A stretch of DNA of 64,000 nucleotides from Anagrus nilaparvatae (lineage: Eukaryota; Arthropoda; Insecta; Hymenoptera; Mymaridae), in assembly GCA_022575985.1 (NCBI GenBank), contig JAKSXM010000007.1:28150501-28214500 (forward strand), given 5' to 3'. Shown here piece by piece: positions 1-12,000 of this stretch. How positions within the stretch are numbered: position 1 is the first letter of the stretch; the number at the start of each line of letters is the position of its first letter. The notes below the pieces were generated by a model that was not told the origin of the DNA, did no database searches, and was given only the letters and a program-made list of their open reading frames with translations. The position numbers and the translations under genes were made by a program.

Positions 1-64
1 TTATTCCATGTGACTGATCTTGGAGAACCTGGACTTCCTCCATTTTTATTCGATATTTTAGAAA
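1..64 (-). CDS. Lrch: Lrch coding exon 10, partial
   Basis: After acceptor TTGGTAG, the frame that continues from exon 9 stays open to the window edge and reads SKISNKNGGSPGSPRSVTWN. A Ser/Pro-rich linker is what LRCH proteins carry before the calponin-homology domain. The exon continues outside the window. Confidence 0.6.
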
Positions 65-3000
65 CTACCAAATACAGATAAATTAATTTTTTATAAAAAT
101 TTATATTTTATATACAAAAAGTATTAACAACCTTCAACATAATTAACAGATTTATTAATTCTTGTATGTGCTGGACTGGAATTTCCAGATAAAATATTTG
201 TTGAATTTTTTATTGGCGAACTTGGTTTTTTATAACTTTGTTCATAAATTTTTCCATTTTTGTTACTTTCTAAACCGTTTCCATTAATCATGGAAGCATT
301 ATTAAAAGATATTCTAGATGGTGTGACTTTCTGTATAGGTCTTTTAGTTCCATTAACTTCCTCGTTAAAAATTTGTTTACCAACAACTAAATTAGTGGTT
401 GCAACAGTAGAATCAATTGCGTCATTTTGTAAATCATTACCTGGTGGTGTTATTTGCTCCTTTGGCCTATAAACTTTTGGACCTTCATTAACCCTTTGTT
501 GCCTTAAAGCTTCTTTGTATTCTCTATAAAATAGATGAAATATATAAATAAAATAACAAATCACCAAAAAAATAATTAAACAAAAACTAATTATTAATAA
601 TTATAATCTACATTATCAAGCAAAAAGAAAATAAAAAAGAGGCTACTATGTAAAGGATTAAAAATATTATTTAATTGGGATAGTACATCATTAAATTTTA
701 CGATTCATATAATAAGAAGCAAATCACAAACCTATAAGTTTGAATATGATTCAAAGACCTTTTTTCTTCTCCATTAACAAGCGATAAAGAGTTAGATGTA
801 ATAGTTGATTGTATGGGTTGCGTCATATTATTATTATATTGAGTTGATCCTAGCATTGTACTTTCCAAAGGACTGTAAACAAAATTACTTCACAATAATA
901 ATCATGCATACATGCATCTGAATGAATTTTTTTACACAATCATACGTATGGGGATGATAAAAATAAAATTTAATATCAAGCATAACGTACTAAATAAAAT
1001 GATAATAATGATAATGAAATTTAAAGATATATTCACCACTAATTTTAATAAGAAATTACTTACTTTGTTAATAGAATAGACGATTGATGATTTGTTAATA
1101 TTGGTTTTCTGAAATCTCCACCATTTTCTGAAGAACATCTTTCCAGCTTCTTCGTTTCGAATTTGTCTTGGAATATCATAGCCTGTAAGTAAACATCAAA
1201 TTTATTATAATTACTTAAAATTATCTGTTTTTATTCTAAATTTAAGAAAAGTTAGTTATATGCATATACGACCGATTATATAACAAATAAGCAAAGTTAA
1301 ATATTTATAGATTTTATGCAAAGAACATGAATCACTAACCTTTCCTAACTCATCTTCAAGAGACATATTGTCTCCAGGAGAAATTGTACTTGGTGTTGAG
1401 GTTCCACTACAAGAACCATTAACACCTGATTCATTATTATTAGGCAGTGCTATAGAAAGTGGAGAACATTCTTGACGCCAAGACGAGTCACGAGTTTCAT
1501 TATCGTGTGCCTGTATGCAAATTAATGAAGACCGATTGACGATGGATTAAAATTTTATATTATAAAATAATGTAGTAAGTAAATCATGCTTTTTTTAATT
1601 ATTTTTTAAAAAATGTTTTTATTTTCCAACAAGTGCATTATATGTCACAAAAATTACTTATAATTTAAAGTAAAAAAAAACGAAAAAAAAAAACAGAAAA
1701 GAAATTATTGTAGTTATGTATAATATATGGCATGACATTTGTACTTGATATGTTTAAATTAATATATAATTTGTAAAAAATACTGCTAAATAAATTATAC
1801 ATGTAAATAAAAAAAAATCATTCATTAAATTAAAAATCAAAAGTCAATCGAACATTCATTTCATTATACACTATAAGAGATAAAGACTGACTCGTCGTGC
1901 AAAAGTGTAATAAAACACAATAAAAATCAATAATAATAATATTTTGTAAATTATGATAATAAAATAATACTAAAAAAAAGGTGATATTTTTTTAAAAATA
2001 AACTAAATTTAAGAAAAATGTGTAGACACGATAAGAAAGTAAAAAAGCGAGGATAATGACGATGAAACTAACCCCGGTGTTAAATTCTTGTGACCATCTT
2101 TTGTCAAAACCATCGCTTGTACTATAACCGCTGTCAACATTATGTCTTCTATTAGGCCTGCCATCTAATGTAGCATGTCCTCTTGAATCCAATAGCCCAC
2201 GTCTTGTTTTTGTTCCATTACCTCTAGCACGTTCGTGCTTTGCTGCTTGTCTTTCTAAGTATTTAAAAATGTGTATTCGCCCGCGAACGCACAACTGTAA
2301 AAAAAAATTATTATTATTATTTCACAATAAATAATCTTAGATGCATAAAAAATAAAAAATTACCGCAGCCGGTGGTGAAGTTAATGGATTATCTGAAATT
2401 CTGAGATCAACTAAACTTTTCATTTTTCTTAATTCATTTGGCAATACAGATATTCGATTTCCACTAATATCCAATTTGACAAGTTTCAGGTACGTTAATT
2501 CTGGAAAAAAAAAATGAAAAATATAAATTAGTGTTATTAAATTTATAATATTTTCTGGTAAAAGCAAGAAGATATTACTAATTCAAAAAAGATAAAAATA
2601 ACATTTAAAGTTATTATTTAAAATTATAGTATACATTATTGTGGCTTTGGGGTAAAAATTTATTTTAATAACAATAATAATAATAAAAACGGTAAAATTA
2701 TACACTTTAAGGACTTTCAATAAAAATACACAATTTAATCTTTTATATTTTTATTTAGAGATAGTATGCGTGATTAAATAATTGCATTTTAAAAAATATT
2801 AACAAATATTTATATAATTGCTAGGGTGTTTCTTATTTTCCAAATTGTCTGTAGAGAAAAATACTGGCTCAAATATGATACTTGATGTCATAAAACTATT
2901 ATCTAAAAAAAAATTTTTTTAATACGGCATAAAGTAGTGTGCCGATTTGCAAATTAAAATCATTAAAAATCAGAAAAAACGGAAAAAAGTCTATAAAATT

Positions 3001-6000
3001 TCCAGAAACCTTTTAGAGGTCTACCTTCAAAAAACTTTTTACGACTAAAATGTTCAAAAAGCTTGTTAGTAACAAAATATTTAAAAAAAACTGTAAATTA
3101 TAACATAAAATATGATATCTGAACCTAATTTAAAATGCATGGACGTTTAAAAAGTAATTAAATATCGCAATTTGACTGTTTTATTTACTGATTATTTGTA
3201 AAAATGCATATTTCATATTTTAATAACAAGGCGTTTAAAGAGTAGCTTCATAAAATGATAAAAATTCTTAAAATAACTAATTTTTCTTTAAATATTTCAT
3301 TACTAGCAAGCTTTTAGCACATTTTAGTAAAAAGTCATTGAAAAGGTTTCTAAAAGTTTTCTAAAGCGTTTTTAAAACCTTTATCCTGATTTTCATTTGC
3401 AAATCGGCACACTAAATTAAGCTGTAATAAAAACTTTTTTTTTAGATAATAATTTTTTTGACCGGAAGTATAATATTATTCGAGACGGTATTTTTCTCTA
3501 CGGCCAATTTGTGAAATAAAGAAGACCTAAATAATCACCGCTCAGTAAGCAAATATTTGGCAAAAGACGAGGCAAAAGATTTTACTTTTCATAAATAGGA
3601 CTATAAATAAAACTTACCAATTGGCATTTGAACCAATAAATTATTTCTTAGATCAAGTAACCTTAACCTAGGTAAATCACCGATTCTTGGAGGTAAGTTT
3701 GTAACTTCATTACAACCAACATCAAGCTCTGCTAAGGCTGACATCCTACCTAATTCTTCAGGCAAAGAAGCTAATCTGTTGTATGCTACTAGTAATGATT
3801 GTAATGGCAGTCTGCATATTTCTCGAGGTAATGCTGTCAGTTGATTACGGCTAAAAATAAAAAATTATTTGATTTAATTTAATATTTCAAAAATCTTAAT
3901 TTTTTTACATTTCGTTTGCAAAATTTAAATTAAATTATAAAATTATGTTAATTAAGTTGGATAATTTAAGATTAATATTCTTTTAATTAATTCAGAAATA
4001 AGAGATTATGTATGAATTGTGAAGTAGGTCTTGTATGGTTTGAAATTCTTGAGGTAGGTCAAGAGTCAGCGACTCGTTAAATAAGTTACACAAAACATAA
4101 AATTTAATATTTAGTGGGTTAAAAGATATTAATAATTCAAGTAGAAAATTAAATAAAACACACTAGCTTAAAACGCACAAGCTTAAAAATTTTTATGCTT
4201 TTGATAATAATTACAATTTGTTTTAGCTTTGTTTCTAATTTTTTATAAAATTATAATTGTGTAAATTAGATGTATAGAAATTGAGATAGAAATGTATATT
4301 GCAAAAATTAGCACATTACAGGAGCTAGCAATAAAATCGTTCAATTTTAAAAAAATTTTTTATTAACCATCAATTTTCAATATTAACCTTTTCCATAACT
4401 TTTCTGATTTCTGTTTGCAACAAAAATTTTAGGTATATCTTCGAATCCCATTAGAAGTTTGCATTATGTATTGCTTAAAAAGGCCTAAAATTTAAATTTA
4501 TAGACAAAGTATTTATTGTATAAATTTTATTCAAAACTATAAAAATTTTCTTCCAACAATATCCAGAACAAATTGAATCCCAACTAAATTTCGATTTTTT
4601 AAACATAATTTTTAAAGTTACCAGTTAATATTTTGCTTTTTTTTACCAGTTGAGTCTCTACTTTTTTATCCATTTGATCGAATTTGTCCATCCTAGTTTA
4701 TATTTTCATCTAGAAAGGGTTGCAAAATGGTTTTAAAAAAAATTAAAAAAAAGTTTGTCTTTTGAAAAGATATTTTTAAAATTTGAATTCCTTGTGTATT
4801 ATATTTTTAGCCAATAATAAAAGTTGTGGAAGTGAAAATAATGATATATTTTTTTTTTTAAATTAAAATGTCTAAAATATGAGACTTTAGGAGCAAATAG
4901 TATATTATGACTCATGGCCAGAAAAATAAAGAATGGCCCAAATCGCACGTAAATTACCTTCCGAGGCGAAGCCGAGGATAGTAAACTGCGATTTGGGGCA
5001 TTCTTTTTTTATGGCCCAGGGTCGTATACGATTTTTCTGCATCAGTGGCGAGAAAACACGTCTTTGCCGGACGCCTAGCGGCTTCGCCTTGGAAGGTAAT
5101 TTACGTGCGATTTGAGCCATTCTTTATTTTTCTGGCCATGGGTCGTAATATACTATTTCTTGTCAGCGGTCAGAAAGCACGTATTTCCCGACCACGGTGT
5201 GATTCGAAAATCCTTGAAAATTAGATAAAAATTTATTTTTGCTGCCAGATGATCATCGTAAATTTAATTTTTTTTTAATCGCTTAATTTTTTCTTAGTTG
5301 TTAAAATTTTCAAGAAAAATATCAATATTTTCATCTCCTGCATTTTATTGACCAAAAATCGAGCCAAAAATCACACTAATAATTCCTCAATAATTCAAAT
5401 TTCAAGATAAACCAGCTTAAAAATAAAATATAGATAAAGTTTTTTTACCCTTTCTACATGAAAGCATCATAATTAGGATGGAAAAGAAACAAAATAATGT
5501 AGAGTATATTGGATTTGAACAACTCTGCGAAATTTTTCATAATTTTAAATAAAAATATCCAAAATCCCCATTTAAATAAGACGGGAAAATTGATGCCTAT
5601 AAAACTCAAAAGAAAACCCAGGAATAATTATGGACAAAAAATTGCATTTGTATATAAAACTATATAACAAAGATTCAAATTGAATTTTAGGATTCTATAA
5701 AACTGCATTATCTCTACTTTTTATTTAATTAATAATTTTACGAAAAATAAAAATACTTAACAAAGAATAAGCTCGAATAAGTACATATGTAAAAACACTC
5801 GTTAAATTCGCAAAATATTAATAATACTTAAATAATAAGTTACATTAGTTACGCTATATAGTTTATCAAGATTGAAATATCGGATAGAAAGTTTCAGATA
5901 AATCAAATTTATATAGATGAAGAAGAATCGATATAAGAAATAAAAATCATGAATGAATATACACAATCTTTTCTTCCTCTTTAAACTTTTCAAAATATTA

Positions 6001-9000
6001 CGGTCAGTTTTACGATTACAATGGGAAACTTGCAAAAAGAGAAATCTTGAAGAAAGTCTCAAGAATTTTTGATCTATTGAGATTTAAATGGAAATTTTAT
6101 GAATTTACTATTGAAATATTCGTTGGTATAGATAAATAATATAGGAAGCGTATAAGAAATGCAAGAGTCACTTTATTTTTGTAGTTTTAATAGATTCCAG
6201 ATAATTTTCAGCTTTAATTTTTTTCTCATAAAAGTGAAGTATTTATAGACAAAACGATTCTCTGGATAAAAAAATCAAAAAACATTTAACTCTATAGTGA
6301 AAATAGCAGGGAAAATAGAGTTCTTATAGAATTACATTAGGTGTAAATGGTCACGAATCTTTTGATCTCGCATATAAAATAAAATAAATTAGGGTTTAAG
6401 TACACTTTTTCTGAGTTATTTGAGCCAAAAATGTTTACATTGGTTGGGCACTTCTTGCGCTAAGGCGTAAAGAATTTTGTCGCACGTCATTTTTGAGTTT
6501 TTCTTTCACAATATTTAAAGACTTTTTCATTAACGGAAAAAATGTAGGAAATTTTACTTTCAATGCTGTATGCATACAACTGCATTGAAAGCCAAATCCT
6601 ATTTTTTTCCCTTGTTGAACAAATAGATATTAAGTACAAAATCAGTTACTGAAATTTCCCTGAAAAAATTGGATAAAATTTGCAAAACCTTAAGTTGCAA
6701 AAATAAAAAATAGTATCATAAATTAATAGCCAGGGAAAATTAAGTCCAGAAAATAGCACTTAAAAGTATTTTTATGTATCCTATAGGTTTTGAGAAATTA
6801 AAAACAAAAAATTAACAAAATATCCGAAAAATATCATATGCTTAATAGTCGAGTAATAGTCAATAATTAAAATTTTTATACTTAATATTTAAGGATCTGG
6901 AATGCTTAAAAATACTTTCAAGTACCATTTTCCGTACTCAATTTTCCCTGGCTGTTATATGATGATATTTCTGCAACTCAAGGTCTTGCGAATTTTTTTC
7001 CAGTTTTCTAATGATTTTGATAAATGCAAATTTACTAAAAATTAATGATGTACTATCATAGTCAGGGAAATTGGAGTACATTATTCTGTACTTAAGTCTT
7101 TTTAAATATTGTGAGTCTTGAGAATGAAGGTTACTTTGGCGGCCAGATCTAGCGGCGAAACGTACGGAAGACTATACGCGTCCAGTAAAATACTCAATAT
7201 GAATTTAGTAAAAGGTGCCGCAATGAGCCTAAGTAGGCATCATTGTTGTACATTCCTAAGTGTGTAAAAAAATTTTTAGCTAAATCGTATGTCAGAGATG
7301 GGAGATATTGGCCTCAGTCCGAGCCTTATCTACAGCCCGTGTATGCTTAGCGGACAAAGATAATTAAGCGAATTCTCAAATTTGGGAGGAGGTGCCGCAA
7401 TAAGCCTAAGTAGGCATCATTTTTGGACATTCCTAAGTCTGTAAAAAAATTTTTAGCTAAATCCTATGTCCGAGATGGGAGATATTGGCCACAGACCGAG
7501 CCTTATCTACAGCCCGTGTATGCTTAGCGGACATAGATAATTAAACGAATTCTCAAATTTGGGAAGAGGTGCCGCAATGAGCCTAAGTAGGCATCATTGT
7601 TGTACATTCCTAAGTCTAAAAAACATTTTTTAGCCAAATCCTATGTCAGAGATGGGAGATATTAGTCCCAGAATGAGTTATCTATAGTTCGTGTATATGC
7701 TTAGCGGACATTTAGCGGATTTAGCTTAACATTTTTTTACAGACTTAGGAATGTACAACAATGATGCTTACTTAGGCTCATTGCGGCACCTCCTCCCAAA
7801 TTTGAGAATTCGCTTAATTATCTTTGTCCGCTAAGCATACACGGGCTGTAGATAAGGCTCGGACTGAGGCCAATATCTCCCATCTCGGACATAGGATTTA
7901 GCTAAAAAATTTTTTTCAGGCTTAGGACAGTCCAAAAATGATGCCTACTTAGGCTCATTGCGGCACCTCCTCCCAAATTTGAGTATTCTCTTAATTATTT
8001 TTGTTCGCAAAGCGTACACGGGCTGTAGATAAGGCTCGGTCTGAGGCCAATATCTCCCATCTCTGACATACGATTTAGCTCAAAAATTTTTCTCAGGCTT
8101 AGGACAGTCCAACAATGATGCCTATTTAGGCTCATGGCGGCACCTCTTTCCAAATTTGAGAATTAACTCCAAGATGTATATTTTGTCTATAAATATTTTT
8201 GTGTAGTGCTTATAAGTATTTGTAATTTTAGTTCCCATTTTTTTAGTTTTAATTGTTTTTATTTTTTGTTTTTGTTATATAACAATATATTTTACTCTAA
8301 TTAATTTATAAGTTAGAAAAGCATATTTTGCCTATATTGTATATTCTCACTGGGTGTTAACGTCCTTCCGTATTTCTCGCCGCTAGATCTCGCCGCCAAA
8401 GTAACCTTCATGTCTTGAGATACGTGAAAGAAAAACACAATGATGATGAAAACTTCTATTAACTTTTGCGCAAAAAGTTCTCAACTGATGTAAAAATTTT
8501 TTCGCCCAAAAAACTCAGTAAAAGTAAACTTAAGACTCTAATTAATTTTTTTTCATATGCGAGGTCAAAAGATTCATGACCATTTACAGACACCCATGAT
8601 ATATCAAGATACGATCAAGACCCTAATAAAAAAACGGATTATAAATTTGGAAGTTATCAAATTTTTTACATGGCCAAATTTCATTTTTTAACTAAAAAAT
8701 TTTTTTTTAGCGTAGATATATTAATCCATATTTTTTAAAATTTATGAATGGTCGTATAATATTTTCCCAATATTATAATTGCAATGTAATACTCGAGATA
8801 ATCCTCGCAATAATTATTATTACTGCAGTAAATTTATTAGAACAAAATTTAAATACCTAAAAAAAATTTTTAATACTAATTATTTATGAGTTTCATATGA
8901 TATCTCGCAGCTATATTGTTCCCAGCATAAAATATTAGTTAAAATAAATTAAGGTCTTTCCGAGGTCTTTCGATAGTTGAAGGAATAAACAGAATTTTTT

Positions 9001-12000
9001 CATCGTATTTTAAATAATATATATTATATTAGTATAATTTCAGATTATTTAGATAGTTTTTATATTTTATTATTGAATATTAAAGCCTGAAAGCTTGTAA
9101 GATGGGTAAAATAAATTGGAAATTTAATCTTTGATCATTAATTTATCATTTCCTGCTAATTTTAATCTTCTGTGTCATTATTTTAAATATTTTTATATAA
9201 GCTTCAAAGTTTATCTTCCATAAGATCAATGTTAAAGCTTCGATTTTTTTTCCTTAATTAAAAAAAAGTTAATGCTGTAAGAGGGGTCAAATAAAGTTTA
9301 TTTAAGTTTTAAAATGCTTAAATTTTAATAATTTTCCTATTTTATTAAACTCTGTCATCAATTTCTTTACCTTTCAAAAAACTATCATCTACGAAATAAC
9401 TGGTAACGAGAGAATAGCATGTTAAATATATAGAACCCTGATAGAACCTGAGGATGAGAGAATTAATCGAAATCCTTGGACAAATCTATATATTGCATTA
9501 GCGGAGTAGAGTAGACCAAATCAAAAATAATTTTTAAAATAGGATATTTAATTATTTGTTTATCGAAAATATTTCCAAGATTTTTTGAAACGATAGGATA
9601 CATAAAATTGACTAACGCCCATTCTACATACCCAAGCCACTTGAATATTGTTTAATGAAAAATCATTATTTTGAGCTAAAAAATTTCACTCATTAAGCAA
9701 TTGGAGCTGCTTTTTTCATTGCTGAGTTAGTTTTTACGTACGACCCCTGGAAAATGTGATATCATCCCTTAAATATGGGATAAATTTTGTTTAGACATTA
9801 TTTAAATTGATACTGTGCGCACAAAAAAGATTTTAAGGCATAAAAGCTCAATATGAGATTATCAGAAACAGATAAAAAATAAATTTACACCGTTATAAAA
9901 ATGCTTTGATTGAATATTTAACAATTGAATATAGATTGAATATTCAATAGGTTGAATTTCGCAGTTTTTGGTTGAATTTTTAACCGAAGCAGCTCTACCG
10001 TGATATATCAATGCATAAGTATGTGACATTGAGTGGAAATTCAGATTTTTTTGCAGAATTAAGCAGGTTTTTTTAATTTTTAATTAATTTTTAATCAAAA
10101 CAAATGCTTTTTTGTGGTAATTATTTTTGAATAATATTTAGCTTGTCTTATGAATTCTTTTTCTTTTTTTTTTAAGTGACAGGTTAATAAACAAAGAATA
10201 TATTTTTCAATATACCTATAAATGCAGGTAAGCTAAAATAATATTGCTGTATACCTTGTATCATAATCTGTAAAGAATAAAAAAAATAATCCATCTCACC
10301 TTAAGTCGAGATAGCTCAATGACTGGAGCATCACAACTGCTTCTGGTATGACTCTTATGGCATTATGATACAGATGTAACTTTTCTAAGAAGGGAAATTC
10401 TGTAACTTCTTCTGGCAAATCCGAAAACCTATTTTTCGACAAGTCTAGAATATAAAAAAAAGATATTCATTAGTGAAAAAAGAAAGATATTTTTTATGGA
10501 AGAATTGATTTTTATTTTGCCAAAAGGACTATGAGTATATGTTTAATGTTTAATGCAAAGAAAAGAAGGGCTTTCAAGCATCGCCCTTAGCAACAGCTGT
10601 AGAATTCAGTGCAGAGCCGATTATAGAGAAAAGCACACACGCACATTCTTACCAACTCCTGGGAATGAATATAACTTTTATATAATACATAATGTTTGGC
10701 AAGGGTTCTCGTCGACGTTGTCGTTGTTAGCCACGTGCGCGCGAATCCCGCACCGGCTGATCGATAAATGACGCACCTACATAAAATACAAGTATAAATT
10801 TTAGGAACAAATCGACGACTTTAGATATTAGCTGTATGATAGGAATATTAATATAATAAAACGCTGAGGAAATTTTCCGTTAAGTGGATGCCTCTACGGT
10901 TAGCATTTCCTTTATATCCGAGTTTTCGTCGTTCGTTAGTGTGAGAAGGCTAAAATTTCTACACACGTATAGGTATTATAAAAGATACCGGAAAACGGAT
11001 GGCACAATTTATAATGGTATAGCCATAATGCAATGCAGATATATATACCGCTTTAAACTTTTGATCATATAGGTAGAAATAAAAATTTTCTTCTGATTTC
11101 CGCTCAAAGTCTATTGTTTTTTTGACATAAAATAATCTCTCTTTTACTATCAAAACAGATATATTTGGCTTTCACAACCTTTCTAATTAAATTTTCAGCT
11201 TTACTTTTTCTGCGTTTAGAAGTTTGGATTACATACTTTTTGAAATGACATTTTTATAAACGTTAATAAAGTAATCTCTAAAAAAAAAACTCGTGTGAAA
11301 TATCATTCAGTTATTGACCGAAAATCAAATAAATAATGTACTCAAACGACTATAAATATATTGAATTCTGAAAAAAGGGCGTGGACTCAGGAAATAAGAT
11401 TTAAAAAAAAAATAAAATAAATATTATATATTTTTTATGTCTATTTTTGCACGCACATATATATATATACATATACGAATTTACTTTGCGATATCGATTT
11501 TATTTTTGCAAATGTACCAAATACGTTTATTTTTGGTTAGGGGCATAATAAAATTTCGTTGTAATATGGTGTATATTTGCTTAAGTTAAGTTTGAAAGCT
11601 ATTTATAGTGTTTTTGATAATATCATTGTATCGAAAATTACAAGTATCTATACTTAGATTAAATTCAACTGATACATAAATATGCTAATAATGCTACTTA
11701 GTTAGATATAAATAACGAGAAGGACATACGGTTCATCAGTCAATCAGTGCTCAAATTAATGATGTGTGCACAAGAATAAACACATATTACAAGAGCTTAA
11801 TTTAAATAATTTATTGTATTGTGAAAGAAAACTTAATCAATCAAAAATAGGAAAAAAAACGAAAAAACCTATGTGGTTAAATCACTTGTCCGATTCCTTT
11901 TTTTAGGGTGCTTTATATAAACGTGTAATAAAAAGTGACAGGAGGTTAAAATTCTATTATTACGAATAAAACAGGTTGATGTACCCTAATGCACGCCATG

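Larger units (their letters stand above)
7124..8411. mobile_element. Foldback-like (FB/MULE type) DNA transposon, non-autonomous
   Basis: Terminal inverted repeats of about 50 bases start ATGAAGGTTACTTTGGCGGC and end with its inverse. The element is flanked on both sides by the identical 9-mer GTCTTGAGA. Each arm is built from three tandem units with an exact 177-base step, direct on the left and inverted on the right. Long inverted arms made of tandem sub-repeats plus a 9-bp duplication are the hallmarks of Drosophila Foldback elements, which are related to Mutator-like transposons. No transposase ORF is present, so an autonomous partner would have to supply it. Confidence 0.82.
6337..8595. 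mobile_element. Older inverted-repeat element in Lrch intron 2, interrupted by a Foldback-like insertion
   Basis: The outer ends pair: TGGTCACGAATCTTTTGATC near 6358 matches the inverse of a stretch near 8560-8580, and the match continues inward for about 180 bases. The left portion also contains a smaller inverted repeat (about 6655-6790 against 6895-7025) around GCCAGGGAAAATT. There is no ORF. The younger element at 7124-8411 sits inside it. Confidence 0.6.

Noticed and set aside
7214..8144. Evenly spaced repeats that could suggest a CRISPR-like array
   Set aside because: The units are 177 bases, contiguous, without unique spacers, and inverted about a centre within a eukaryotic transposon-like element.
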